A stretch of DNA of 17,635 nucleotides from Gammaproteobacteria bacterium (GTDB lineage Bacteria; Pseudomonadota; Gammaproteobacteria; Pseudomonadales; UBA3067): NCBI GenBank assembly GCA_019090565.1, contig JAHRVS010000080.1, positions 1 to 17,635 of the forward strand. The letters run 5' to 3'. A program made the translations under genes and the position numbers. Of this stretch, positions 6,157 through 14,022 are shown in pieces (position 1 is the stretch's first letter; the number at the start of each line of letters is the position of its first letter). The notes under the pieces are model-generated. The model saw nothing but the letters and a program-made list of their open reading frames with translations. It was not told the DNA's origin and ran no database searches.

Positions 6157-8973
6157 ATGATCTTGACTCCACACTACATTCGACTTCTTGTTCGCCCACT
6201 AACTCGGCAAGCGCTTATACTCCTGTGCTTGGGGCTCTCAATGCTTAGCCACGCTGCGCAGAACGCCTCGACCAGCAGCGGTATTAACATACCTTTTGAG
6301 AAATTCACGCTAAGCAATGGCTTAACGCTTATCGTACACGAAGATCATAAGACGCCCATAATAGGCGTTTCTGTTTGGTACCACGTAGGGTCCAAAAATG
6401 AGGAGCCTCACAAAACCGGTTTCGCCCACCTATTTGAACACCTGATGTTTAATGGTTCTGAAAATTACAACGATGACTATTTTAAAGCCCTTAAAGATGT
6501 AGGAGCAAGCAGTATCAACGGCTCTACCACCAATGATCGCACTAATTACTATCAGGTCATTCCAACTTCCGCACTTGAACGCACCCTTTGGTTGGAGTCC
6601 GACCGCATGGGCCACTTCCTCGGTGCCCTTACCCAAGAAAAGCTTGATGAGCAACGGGATGTAGTAAAAAATGAAAAAAGGCAACGAGAAAACCGCCCCT
6701 ACAGCAAAGTGTGGAGCCATATATCTCAACGTACCTATCCACCTCAGCACCCCTATTCCTGGCCAGTTATTGGCTCTATGGCACACCTTGATGCAGCCAG
6801 CCTCGATGATGTAAAACAGTGGTTTAGAGATTACTACCACCCCGCTAACGCCGTCATTGTACTGGCTGGCGACATTAACCCCCAGATAGCCAGAGAGGAA
6901 GTCGAACTCTATTTTGGCGACATCAGCGCAGGCAAGCCAGCCTCGCAAATCATTGATTGGGCAGCCAAGAGAACCGGTTCTGAGCGAGAGCGGATTTATG
7001 ATGACGTGCCTCGAACTCGCCTTTATATGGTGTGGAATACGCCCGGTCTTACTCACAAAGATGCAGACCTCCTTGACCTGGGTATGTCTATTCTCGGAGG
7101 AGGCAGGTCTTCCCGCCTCTATCAGCGCCTTGTTCACACGGAACAACTGGCAACCCATGCACATGCTTACTACATGGGTAGAGAAATAGCCGGCCAAGTA
7201 TGGATTAGCGTTGATCTGAAAGACGGCGTATCACTCACCCAAGTTGAAAGCATCGTTAACGAAGAGATTGCCGCCTTCCTTAAAAAAGGACCTAAAAAAG
7301 TAGAACTAGAGCGAGTTAAAACCAGCCAGCTTGCTGACTTTATACGCAGCATTGAGCTTGTAGGTGGGGGTAGCGGGAAATCGGGCCTTCTCGCATACGG
7401 TCAACTCTATTTTAACGACCCCGGCTACTATAAGAAAAGCATTGCTGCCACCGAAGCCGCTGACAGAAAAGACGTCAGGACCGCTGCTCAGCGGTGGTTA
7501 AGTAACGGCAGGTATACACTTGAGGTGCGCCCGCCTTCATCGACTCAAACCACCAAATTGCACGCGCCTAGAGATAATCTACCCAAAGCCGGTAGCACTC
7601 CGACATTTCAAACACCCAAATTTGAAAGATTTACCTTGGAAAACGGACTTAAAATTCTCTTTGTTGAAAGAAAGGCCGCACCACTCGTAGAAATGACTCT
7701 GCAATTCAATGCCGGGTATGCTGCCGACTCCCTTAGCGTACTGGGGAATGCAAACTTTAGTCTTTCAATGTTGAAACAAGGATCTCAGAAACGAACCAGC
7801 CTTGATATCACCCACGAAGAGGAACGCCTTGGGGCCCGCATTAGTACAAGCAACACCCTTGATACATCCCAAATAGGGCTTTCAGCGCTGAGTAAAAACC
7901 TGCCTGACTCCATGGGCCTGTTTGCCGAGGTCGCCCTCTACCCCGCCTTTCACCATGAAGACATTGAAAGAACGCGAAGTTTGGTTCTCGCATCAATCGA
8001 AAGTGAAAAAGCAAATCCAACTCATTTAGCATTAAGAACACTCCCTCCGCTCCTATACGGCGCCGACCACGCCTACGGAATTCCCCTTACTGGATCGGGG
8101 ACGCCAGAGTCTGTAAACAAAATCAAACGTCACGACCTCGTCGGCTTTCATAAAACATGGCTAAGGCCTGACAATGCCACGCTAATCGTTGTGGGAGATT
8201 CTTCGCTCGATGAAATAAAAGATCTCGCCCAGAATCATTTTGGGGCGTGGAAAAACCCAGCATCCACCCTGCCAGTAAAGCAGATTACAGAAGTTGCTTT
8301 GCCAGAAAAGGCCAGGATTTTCCTTATTGATAAGCCTGGTGCAAAACAGTCCATCATTATTGCGGGCCATCTTGCGCCGTCTCCACAGGTAACAAATAAC
8401 ACGGCTATATCTCTAATGAATAATATTTTTGGAGGAGGCTTTACCTCCCGCCTTAACCTTAACTTAAGAGAGGATAAAGGATGGGCTTATGGAACAGGCA
8501 GCTCCCTCTCCAGCGCAGTGGCTCAAAGGCCGTATTTCATCTACGCACCTGTTCAAAGCGATAAAACCGCAGCAGCCATGACAGAAATCTTCAACGAATT
8601 AAGGGCGTTCTTGGGCGATAAGCCGGCAACGCAAGACGAGCTCCAGTCCACCGTAAAGGACCGCATTCTTAGCCTACCAGGGCAGCTTGAATCATCATCG
8701 GCACTGCTCTCAGCCATATCGGAGTTACAGCGCCAAAACCGTCCTGATAATTACCTCGATAAATACAATGAACGACTGAATGGCGTCAGCATAGAAAAAC
8801 TAAATGCGGCAGCGCAACAAACGCTGCACCCCGAAAAGTTAACATGGCTAATCGTTGGTGATAAAGAAAAAATATTCGCCACCGTATCCGAATTGGATTT
8901 TGCTGAAATTCAAACTATCAGTAACGCCGAAGCCGAAGCCGAAGCCGAAGCCGAAGCCATTATGACGCAATAA
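6157..8973 (+). CDS. Secreted M16 (insulinase-like) zinc metalloprotease, two-domain
   Basis: A 938-residue M16-family protein, likely periplasmic, that degrades peptides. A signal peptide is visible: basic N-region, hydrophobic ALILLCLGLSML at 19-30, and a probable signal peptidase I cut after SHA (31-33). The N-terminal M16 half (about 45-480) has the inverted zinc motif H91-L-F-E94-H95 and the distal glutamate ligand near E173 in VVKNEKRQ. The second half (about 488-925, starting ERFTLENGLKILFVERK) is a structural M16 repeat without HxxEH, as usual for this architecture. GRSSRLYQRL and GGGFTSRLNLNLRE are the paired family motifs of the two halves. The C-terminus ends in alternating Ala-Glu encoded by a hexanucleotide repeat. 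ATG 6157 keeps the signal peptide and a stop lies 24 bases upstream, so no longer start exists; GAGG sits only 3 bases from the ATG, an unusually short spacing. Confidence 0.95.
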   Translation: MILTPHYIRLLVRPLTRQALILLCLGLSMLSHAAQNASTSSGINIPFEKFTLSNGLTLIVHEDHKTPIIGVSVWYHVGSKNEEPHKTGFAHLFEHLMFNGSENYNDDYFKALKDVGASSINGSTTNDRTNYYQVIPTSALERTLWLESDRMGHFLGALTQEKLDEQRDVVKNEKRQRENRPYSKVWSHISQRTYPPQHPYSWPVIGSMAHLDAASLDDVKQWFRDYYHPANAVIVLAGDINPQIAREEVELYFGDISAGKPASQIIDWAAKRTGSERERIYDDVPRTRLYMVWNTPGLTHKDADLLDLGMSILGGGRSSRLYQRLVHTEQLATHAHAYYMGREIAGQVWISVDLKDGVSLTQVESIVNEEIAAFLKKGPKKVELERVKTSQLADFIRSIELVGGGSGKSGLLAYGQLYFNDPGYYKKSIAATEAADRKDVRTAAQRWLSNGRYTLEVRPPSSTQTTKLHAPRDNLPKAGSTPTFQTPKFERFTLENGLKILFVERKAAPLVEMTLQFNAGYAADSLSVLGNANFSLSMLKQGSQKRTSLDITHEEERLGARISTSNTLDTSQIGLSALSKNLPDSMGLFAEVALYPAFHHEDIERTRSLVLASIESEKANPTHLALRTLPPLLYGADHAYGIPLTGSGTPESVNKIKRHDLVGFHKTWLRPDNATLIVVGDSSLDEIKDLAQNHFGAWKNPASTLPVKQITEVALPEKARIFLIDKPGAKQSIIIAGHLAPSPQVTNNTAISLMNNIFGGGFTSRLNLNLREDKGWAYGTGSSLSSAVAQRPYFIYAPVQSDKTAAAMTEIFNELRAFLGDKPATQDELQSTVKDRILSLPGQLESSSALLSAISELQRQNRPDNYLDKYNERLNGVSIEKLNAAAQQTLHPEKLTWLIVGDKEKIFATVSELDFAEIQTISNAEAEAEAEAEAIMTQ
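8926..8958 (+). repeat. In-frame hexanucleotide repeat (GCCGAA)5.5
   Basis: Five perfect GCCGAA units plus GCC encode the alternating Ala-Glu tail of the M16 protease, ending 15 bases before the stop codon. The unit is a multiple of three, so slippage would lengthen or shorten the tail without a frameshift. Confidence 0.95.
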
Positions 8974-9427
8974 ATGGAGAGTGCGCTTAGTTTGTGCCGT
9001 AATGAAAAAAAACGGCGCAGATAGGCTCAGTTTTCTACAGCAAGGCTGCACTAGATCGTAGAGGGTGATCACAGTATCCAGTTATTCGTGCCACCTAAAA
9101 ATCCAAAAAATGCGATGGAACGCCCAGAAAAAGCATTAAAATCGACTCAATATTCTTCTTTTTACAAATCATCACAACTATTACATTCTGTTTCATTTAT
9201 CAAATCTTGCGTCCATCTAAAAAATAAACGCCCATATAGACAATCGCTTAGATACCATCTAATGCCTTGCAAAAGGACATTGACTTTAAATAATGATGAT
9301 TACCCCCCTTCTTTGCATACCCTCCCCTATCTCGGCGCTTGATGATTAAATTTCACTCATGCTAAAGTTCTCCCATGGTTTGAAGGCACACTTAAAAAGT
9401 TAAAAATAATAACCAAAAGGAATATAC
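8974..9427. other. Intergenic region upstream of the tandem lipoproteins
   Basis: These 454 bases hold a hairpin after the protease gene: TGTGCCGT (8993-9000) pairs with ACGGCGCA (9012-9019), with one G-U pair and an A-rich loop. It lacks a T-tract, so it is only a possible terminator. An open frame of 84 codons at 9088-9342 has no ribosome site, no family resemblance and low-complexity composition, so I do not call it. A lipoprotein promoter may lie near TTGAAG (9380-9385) with AT-rich sequence after it, but no good -10 is placed. Confidence 0.45.
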
Positions 9428-9556
9428 ATGAAAACAATCAAAACACTCTCTATCTTATGCGCTTTGGCACTAACGTTAACAGGTTGTCAAATGGGTGTAA
9501 TATCAACAGATATTGGTATCGGCTTTGAACCAGGTGCTTATGTAGTCTCTGAATAG
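9428..9556 (+). CDS. Tandem micro-lipoprotein 1 (42 residues)
   Basis: A very small lipoprotein of unknown function. The start region is MKTIKTLSIL, followed by a hydrophobic core and the lipobox LTGC with Cys20, so signal peptidase II should leave a lipidated 23-residue peptide. The mature part (QMGVISTDIGIGFEPGAYVV, then SE) has no further Cys or Lys and is net negative. Gln after the Cys, not Asp, suggests outer-membrane sorting by the Lol rule. AAGGA lies 7 bases before the ATG. A paralogue starts 199 bases downstream with 28 of 42 identical residues, 16 of 22 after the Cys. Tandem tiny lipoproteins recall entericidin A/B in size and layout only; I see no sequence match. That both copies keep the same mature sequence and ribosome sites makes it very likely to be a real gene. 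Confidence 0.85.
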   Translation: MKTIKTLSILCALALTLTGCQMGVISTDIGIGFEPGAYVVSE

Positions 9557-9626
9557 AAGCTACAAAAAAAAAACTTGGAAACGCCAGACAATAAGCACTC
9601 GTTAAACAATGTACCCGGAGATCAGC

Positions 9627-9755
9627 ATGAAATTCATTAAAATCACCTCTTTACTTGTTGTACTTTCATTATCTTTAACCGGCTGTCAGCTAGGTGTTCT
9701 AAGTGCTGATATTGGCATTGGTTTCGAAAAAGGCGCTTATGTCATCGCTGAGTAG
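9627..9755 (+). CDS. Tandem micro-lipoprotein 2 (42 residues)
   Basis: Paralogue of the gene ending 70 bases upstream and exactly the same length. It has basic start MKFIKITSLL, hydrophobic core, lipobox LTGC (Cys20), and mature peptide QLGVLSADIGIGFEKGAYVI then AE. GGAG lies 6 bases before the ATG. Against copy 1, the mature part differs at six places, five of them mild (M/L, I/L, T/A, V/I, S/A) and one P/K. The signal peptides differ more freely. That pattern suggests selection on the short mature peptide. The invariant core is C-Q-x-G-V-x-S-x-DIGIGFE-x-GAYV-x-x-E. Function is unknown; an envelope, stress or bacteriolysis role is only a guess. A perfect long hairpin terminator follows at 9803-9854. 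Confidence 0.85.
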   Translation: MKFIKITSLLVVLSLSLTGCQLGVLSADIGIGFEKGAYVIAE

Positions 9756-9802
9756 CTCGTATCGGTTTACCTAGGCTGCCTCAAAAAACAAGGCTAGACC
9801 GA

Positions 9803-9854
9803 AATTTACGCAATAAAAAAGAGGGCGGCTGCCCTCTTTTTTATTGCGTAAATT
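9803..9854. terminator. Bidirectional terminator, perfect 24-bp stem
   Basis: Bases 9803-9826 and 9831-9854 are exact reverse complements with a 4-base loop (GGCT). The GC core GAGGGC/GCCCTC is followed by six T on each strand, so it works as an intrinsic terminator for both the lipoprotein pair (+) and minE (-). The stem runs a further 12 bp beyond the A6/T6 tracts (AATTTACGCAAT), longer than a terminator needs. Confidence 0.92.
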
Positions 9855-9881
9855 AATTGAGGGGACTGCCAACCCAAATAG

Positions 9882-10166
9882 CTACATCAACGACACTTCT
9901 GCTGCTTTCTCATCAAGGGATGGAAGCGTCACATTAAGTTCTAAAATAGAACAACTAGTATCTGATTGGTCGAGCGATACAGACACATCATCCGTATCCA
10001 CTTTTACATATTTAGCAATAACCTCTAAAAGCTCTTTTCGCAACTTAGGCAAAAAGTCATCTTCGTCGCGTTTCGATCTTTCGTGAGCTACAACAATCTG
10101 CAGACGTTCTTTAGCGGTTGCTGCGCTGGCTTTTTGCTGCTTTTTAAAAAAATTAAGAATTCCCAT
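9882..10166 (-). CDS. minE: Cell division topological specificity factor MinE
   Basis: A 94-residue MinE that stimulates MinD ATPase at the membrane and drives pole-to-pole oscillation, keeping the division inhibitor away from midcell. The N-terminal membrane and MinD-binding segment is MGILNFFKK...AKERLQIVVAHER. The C-terminal topological-specificity domain has FLPKLRKELLEVIAKYV and SILELNVTLP, close to the E. coli protein. The C-terminal tail (SLDEKAAEVSLM) is a few residues longer than the 88-residue E. coli protein. The ribosome site GGAGGT overlaps the end of minD, 6 bases upstream, so translation is probably coupled. It is the last gene of the minCDE operon. Confidence 0.97.
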   Translation of the reverse strand: MGILNFFKKQQKASAATAKERLQIVVAHERSKRDEDDFLPKLRKELLEVIAKYVKVDTDDVSVSLDQSDTSCSILELNVTLPSLDEKAAEVSLM

Positions 10167-10172
10167 TTTTCG

Positions 10173-10982
10173 CTACCTCCCGAATACTCGCTGAAACAAG
10201 CCCTTCTTGGTTGGCTCAAGGAAACGGTGCCCCACTTCTTCGCCCAAAAAGCGACACACCACATCAACATACGCTTTTCCTGCATTACTTTCTCCATCAA
10301 GAATTACAGGAATACCCTGATTTGAAGAGGAAAGTACCGATTTCGACTCTGGAATAACTCCCACCAAAGGAATAGCCAGAATATCAGTCACATCTTCAAC
10401 ACTCAGCATCTCACCCTTTTCTACCCGATCAGGGTTGTAGCGCGTTACCAGCAGGTGCTCTTCAACAGGTGCTCGGCCTTCTTCAGCACGCTTTGATTTA
10501 CTTTGTAGAATACCAAGAATACGATCCGAGTCCCTGACGGATGAAACTTCAGGGTTCGTAACAACAATCGCAATATCAGCAAAATAAAGCGCCATTTGAG
10601 CGCCCTTTTCTATACCCGCAGGCGAATCACAAACAATATAATCAAATGTTTTTGATAGCTCATCAAGAACCTTACTCACTCCCTCGATAGTGAGGGCATC
10701 TTTATCGCGAGTTTGTGATGCAGGAAGTATGTGCAAATTTTCAACACGCTTATCTTTAATCAGCGCTTGGGTAAGGCTAGCCTCACCCGAAATAACATTT
10801 ACAAAATCATAAACCACACGGCGCTCACACCCCAGGATAAGGTCAAGATTCCTGAGGCCGACATCAAAATCAATCACGACCGTCTTTAGACCACGTTGCG
10901 CCAGTCCCGTAGCGATTGCCGCACTCGTGGTAGTTTTACCTACTCCCCCCTTCCCTGAGGTTACAACGATAATTTTAGCCAT
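10173..10982 (-). CDS. minD: Septum site-determining ATPase MinD
   Basis: A 269-residue ParA/MinD ATPase that dimerises with ATP on the inner membrane and recruits MinC (the FtsZ inhibitor) or MinE. The deviant Walker A motif KGGVGKTT has signature Lys11 and Lys16, as in E. coli. D40 lies in the switch I stretch VVIDFDVGLRNLD, and VCDSPAGIEKGA (about 117-128) is switch II. The C-terminal amphipathic membrane-targeting helix (KKGLFQRVFGR) is intact. The ATG at 10982 is preceded by AGAAGGAAG. minE follows 6 bases later. minC lies 131 bases upstream, an unusually wide gap holding a terminator-like hairpin. Confidence 0.98.
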   Translation of the reverse strand: MAKIIVVTSGKGGVGKTTTSAAIATGLAQRGLKTVVIDFDVGLRNLDLILGCERRVVYDFVNVISGEASLTQALIKDKRVENLHILPASQTRDKDALTIEGVSKVLDELSKTFDYIVCDSPAGIEKGAQMALYFADIAIVVTNPEVSSVRDSDRILGILQSKSKRAEEGRAPVEEHLLVTRYNPDRVEKGEMLSVEDVTDILAIPLVGVIPESKSVLSSSNQGIPVILDGESNAGKAYVDVVCRFLGEEVGHRFLEPTKKGLFQRVFGR

Positions 10983-11006
10983 TCCTTAAACTTCCTTCTT
11001 TTACCA

Positions 11007-11034
11007 CCAAAAAATAAAGAACCTTGGTAGGTTC
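11007..11034 (-). terminator. Terminator-like hairpin between minC and minD
   Basis: Read on the minus strand, GAACCT (11034-11029), loop ACCA, then AGGTTC (11024-11019) is followed directly by TTTATTTTTT. This is the form of a short intrinsic terminator. It lies in the minC-minD gap and could partly uncouple minDE from minC. The stem is only 6 bp and half A/T, so termination is likely partial. Confidence 0.5.
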
Positions 11035-11113
11035 ATGAGTAAAAACCGCGAACACTTCGGTGCGACGACCACTTTAAGCTCAAGTTTTTTCATATAATCC
11101 AATCAATGAATAT

Positions 11114-11890
11114 TTATATCTCATTGATATCAAGCTGCTCATTATCAAGTACAATTTGAACTGACTTACCTCGCAACCGCGGCTCAATGCTGTCATTTAA
11201 TAAATACACTCCTGCTACTGAAACCAGCGATGCTTCAAAGTTACTGCAAAATATTCTGGCAGTTTTGTCTCCATGGATGCCAGCTAAAGCCCTGCCGCGT
11301 AGCGAACCATAAACATGAATGTTACCATCTGCAAGAATTTCGGCTCCGTCACTAACAGAAGACAGTACGATCAAATCACCACCTTTGGCATAAACTTGTT
11401 GCCCCGACCTAACAGGTCGAGTCACTACCATTGTGGGCTGCGTAGCCAATGGAACAGCTAGATTGCTTTCAGCCTGATCATTTTCTGCGGGGGATTCTTC
11501 GGCAAGAGAACTCGGCGCTGTGCTTGCTGCAACCTCGCTAACGGGTTCTGGTTTTGTTTTCCCGCTGGTCATTGGTACCAGACCAGCAGCCCGCGCAGCC
11601 TTCTGCTGCTCAGGTTTACATCCTTTTACCGCAAATGGAAATAGGCCATTTGAACGACAAGCTTCGACTAAATAAACAAAGTCAATTTCATCGCTCTCAT
11701 TCATTTTTTCCAAACTAAGTACTAAAGGTGTATCGCTAAAAAAGTCTGGCGCTGCACTTACCTTATCTCTCAATTGGCAAGTAAGATCACTCAGGTCACT
11801 CTGCAGCACCTCCATGATCATTACGGTTACCATGCTTCCCTTTAGCTGAAAAATATTCACCGATGAGTGCTGCTTACTTATTACCGTCAT
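11114..11890 (-). CDS. minC: Septum site-determining protein MinC
   Basis: Inhibitor of FtsZ ring assembly, placed at the cell poles by MinD. From the ATG at 11890 it has 258 residues. The N-terminal MinC_N domain (about 8-108) has FQLKGSMVTVMIMEV and FFSDTPLVLSLEKM. A flexible Ala/Glu/Pro/Ser-rich linker (about 110-152) is longer than in E. coli. The C-terminal beta-helix domain (about 155-258) has the RSGQ motif (161-164) and GRALAGIHGD, the surface that binds MinD. Two starts are possible: ATG at 11890 (AAGAG 6 bases upstream) or TTG at 11896 (AAGGG 6 bases upstream, two extra residues). I prefer ATG. The 131-base gap to minD is unusual for this operon. Confidence 0.95.
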   Translation of the reverse strand: MTVISKQHSSVNIFQLKGSMVTVMIMEVLQSDLSDLTCQLRDKVSAAPDFFSDTPLVLSLEKMNESDEIDFVYLVEACRSNGLFPFAVKGCKPEQQKAARAAGLVPMTSGKTKPEPVSEVAASTAPSSLAEESPAENDQAESNLAVPLATQPTMVVTRPVRSGQQVYAKGGDLIVLSSVSDGAEILADGNIHVYGSLRGRALAGIHGDKTARIFCSNFEASLVSVAGVYLLNDSIEPRLRGKSVQIVLDNEQLDINEI

Positions 11891-11896
11891 AGCCAA

Positions 11897-12264
11897 CTCT
11901 TACCCTTAAGACTTTATGCTCGCCAAAGGTTTATTCTACACAGAATTCCTGCCAGATAGTATCCAACTTCCATCAGGATAACCATCTTAAGCGGGTTCAA
12001 TCTGAGCAACCGGAAGAGATTCAATCAATGCTGTCCTTTCACTAACAATCTCAACATTACAGGAAATAATTATAGTCGTGTTCTCAAATACCTCCAGCGA
12101 TGCACGCCAGGCATACTCTCAAGTGAGACGTACAACAACTTTACACACCGGCCGTCTTCACATGAAAGGATCGATACAAGCCGAATAGGAGGCAGAATAC
12201 GTGTCCATGCTGTAGAATCGAGGGAGTTAACCCAAGCGCCCCAAGGAGCAACGCCCTCAACATC
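11897..12264. other. Divergent promoter region, minC / gspA
   Basis: These 368 bases separate divergent minC and gspA and should hold both promoters. I see no hairpin of note and no credible small gene; the short frames stop within ten codons. TAGAAT at 12213-12218 is a possible -10 for gspA without a matching -35. GGAG (12244-12247) is 17 bases from the gspA ATG, too far for a normal ribosome site. Confidence 0.45.
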
Positions 12265-14019
12265 ATGTATACAGAATACTTTGGCCTAAAGGAGAAGCCC
12301 TTCTCCATCACCCCGAATCCTCGGTACCTCTACATGAGCGAGCAGCACCAGGACGCCCTCGCTCACCTCCTATACGGTATCCAGGAGGGGGAGGGCTTTG
12401 TACTGCTTACGGGGGACATTGGAACGGGGAAAACCACCATTTGCCGCTGTCTGCTTGAACAGATGCCCGATCACGTTGAAGTCGCTTATATCTTCAACCC
12501 GAAGCTCTCCGCACAAGAGCTACTCTTAAGCATCTGCGATGAATTTCGTATCCCGTTAGGCCAAGGAAACAGCGACACCTCAACCAAGCAAGCCATCGAT
12601 AAGATAAATGGGCATTTACTCAAGCAACATCGAAACAACCGTCACTGCGTATTGATCATCGACGAGGCGCAAAACTTGAGTGTCGATGTTCTTGAACAGA
12701 TCCGACTTCTTACTAACCTTGAAACTAACTCAAAAAAGCTACTACAAATCATTCTGATAGGCCAGCCAGAGCTGCGCACTGCTTTTCAGAGGCCTGAGTT
12801 AGAGCAACTTGCCCAACGCATCACTGCCCGTTTTCACATTGGACCCTTGTCGCTCCCTGAGTTAGAAAACTACTTGCAGCACCGAGTTCACGTTGCTGGA
12901 GGCTCGAAACGCCCTCTCTTTACCAAAAGTGCAATTAAAACACTTCACAAATTAACCAGGGGGATTCCTCGGCTCATTAACACCGTATCAGACAGAGCCT
13001 TGCTAGCAACCTATGTAAGCACCCAAAACCAAGTCACAAAAAAGGAGATCCAAACAGCTGCAACGGAAATTCTCAACGTTCCACTTCCATCCAGAACATT
13101 TCCTGGCCTCCACGGCAAGAGGAGCATCTTGGGCTTCACTCTTGCCGCAACCGTGGTCATCGCTTTAATTTCGTTTTTCATTACACCGGGGCTTAAGTTC
13201 CCAGAAGGGGGTTTCAACGCGATTACGCCACAAATTGCGAAACACAGCTCTGTCAACAACGCTCACTCTGTGCCTCTGAGTGGAACATTGCAGCGCCCCC
13301 TATCAATCCATGAAACTAGGTCCCCCGCGCACAATACACCCGAGATCACTGATCAATCGGTACAGATTGCACCCGCCACCCCCTTTGCGTCAAATACAGT
13401 TACCTCAGAACTAGAAACAATCCCGATTGAACAACTTACTCTAGCCGCCAGACAAGCCTTGCTTGCCCGCTGGAATATCGACACCCAGCTAAAACCGGGT
13501 GATGACTTCTGCCTTATTGCCGAACACCACTCCCTAAGGTGCTTCCAGGGCAAGCAGTCGCTGGAATACCTTATAAAACTGAATCGCCCCGCAGTCATCC
13601 GCTTAGTCAATAGCAATGGCGAACCCTACGTTGCGACCATCAATAAAGTGGCGCGGCAAGAGGCGCAGCTGTTTGTTTCTGGGAACAATCAACTGATTAG
13701 TTTGGAGCAATTAAAGTCAGCGTGGACAGGAAGGTTTGAGCTTCTATGGAGGCCTCCGTTTCAATATTCTGAGGCCATCGATGCAAACAGCTCAGCCCAG
13801 TCAATCCAGTGGTTCAGAGAAACGCTTAACATCGCTTCAAGCAAACCCAGCACCAACATACCTATTTTTATTGCGCCCATCGACAAACAAATTCGCCTCT
13901 TCCAGAAAGAGACGGGGCTTGAGCCAGATGGCTTAGCAGGACCGGAGACAATCATCACAATTAATAACTTGAACGGCTCCTCTTCGCCGCTGCTAACCGA
14001 CCTAAGCGAAACAGGCTAA
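12265..14019 (+). CDS. gspA: GspA/ExeA-type AAA ATPase with peptidoglycan-binding domain
   Basis: Inner-membrane ATPase that with GspB helps the type II secretion secretin pass through and assemble across peptidoglycan (ExeAB of Aeromonas). It has 584 residues. The N-terminal ExeA start is MYTEYFGLKEKPFSITPNPRY. The AAA domain (about 25-270) has Walker A GDIGTGKT at 50-57, Walker B VLIIDEAQ at 129-136 and GQPEL at 166-170. A single membrane helix lies at about 288-309, then a linker to about 385. A periplasmic C39-peptidase-like segment (about 390-500, CFQGKQSLEYLIKLNRPAVI to LLWRPPF) is probably non-catalytic. A PG_binding_1 domain (about 540-570, IRLFQKETGLEPDGLAGPET) ends the protein. No good ribosome site is seen, but the start matches family N-termini. 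gspB begins 4 bases after the stop. No other gsp genes are in the window. Confidence 0.92.
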   Translation: MYTEYFGLKEKPFSITPNPRYLYMSEQHQDALAHLLYGIQEGEGFVLLTGDIGTGKTTICRCLLEQMPDHVEVAYIFNPKLSAQELLLSICDEFRIPLGQGNSDTSTKQAIDKINGHLLKQHRNNRHCVLIIDEAQNLSVDVLEQIRLLTNLETNSKKLLQIILIGQPELRTAFQRPELEQLAQRITARFHIGPLSLPELENYLQHRVHVAGGSKRPLFTKSAIKTLHKLTRGIPRLINTVSDRALLATYVSTQNQVTKKEIQTAATEILNVPLPSRTFPGLHGKRSILGFTLAATVVIALISFFITPGLKFPEGGFNAITPQIAKHSSVNNAHSVPLSGTLQRPLSIHETRSPAHNTPEITDQSVQIAPATPFASNTVTSELETIPIEQLTLAARQALLARWNIDTQLKPGDDFCLIAEHHSLRCFQGKQSLEYLIKLNRPAVIRLVNSNGEPYVATINKVARQEAQLFVSGNNQLISLEQLKSAWTGRFELLWRPPFQYSEAIDANSSAQSIQWFRETLNIASSKPSTNIPIFIAPIDKQIRLFQKETGLEPDGLAGPETIITINNLNGSSSPLLTDLSETG

Positions 14020-14022
14020 CGA

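Noticed and set aside
6430..7197. 255-codon open frame antisense to the M16 protease
   Set aside because: It lies wholly inside a strongly supported gene in another frame, shows no domain, and has no separate ribosome site; it follows from codon bias of the sense gene.
9088..9342. 84-codon frame between the M16 protease and the lipoproteins
   Set aside because: GTG start, no ribosome site, composition like untranslated AT-rich DNA, no recognisable motif.
11985..12010. GGGTTCAATC resembling a tRNA T-loop
   Set aside because: No acceptor, D or anticodon stems can be placed around it.
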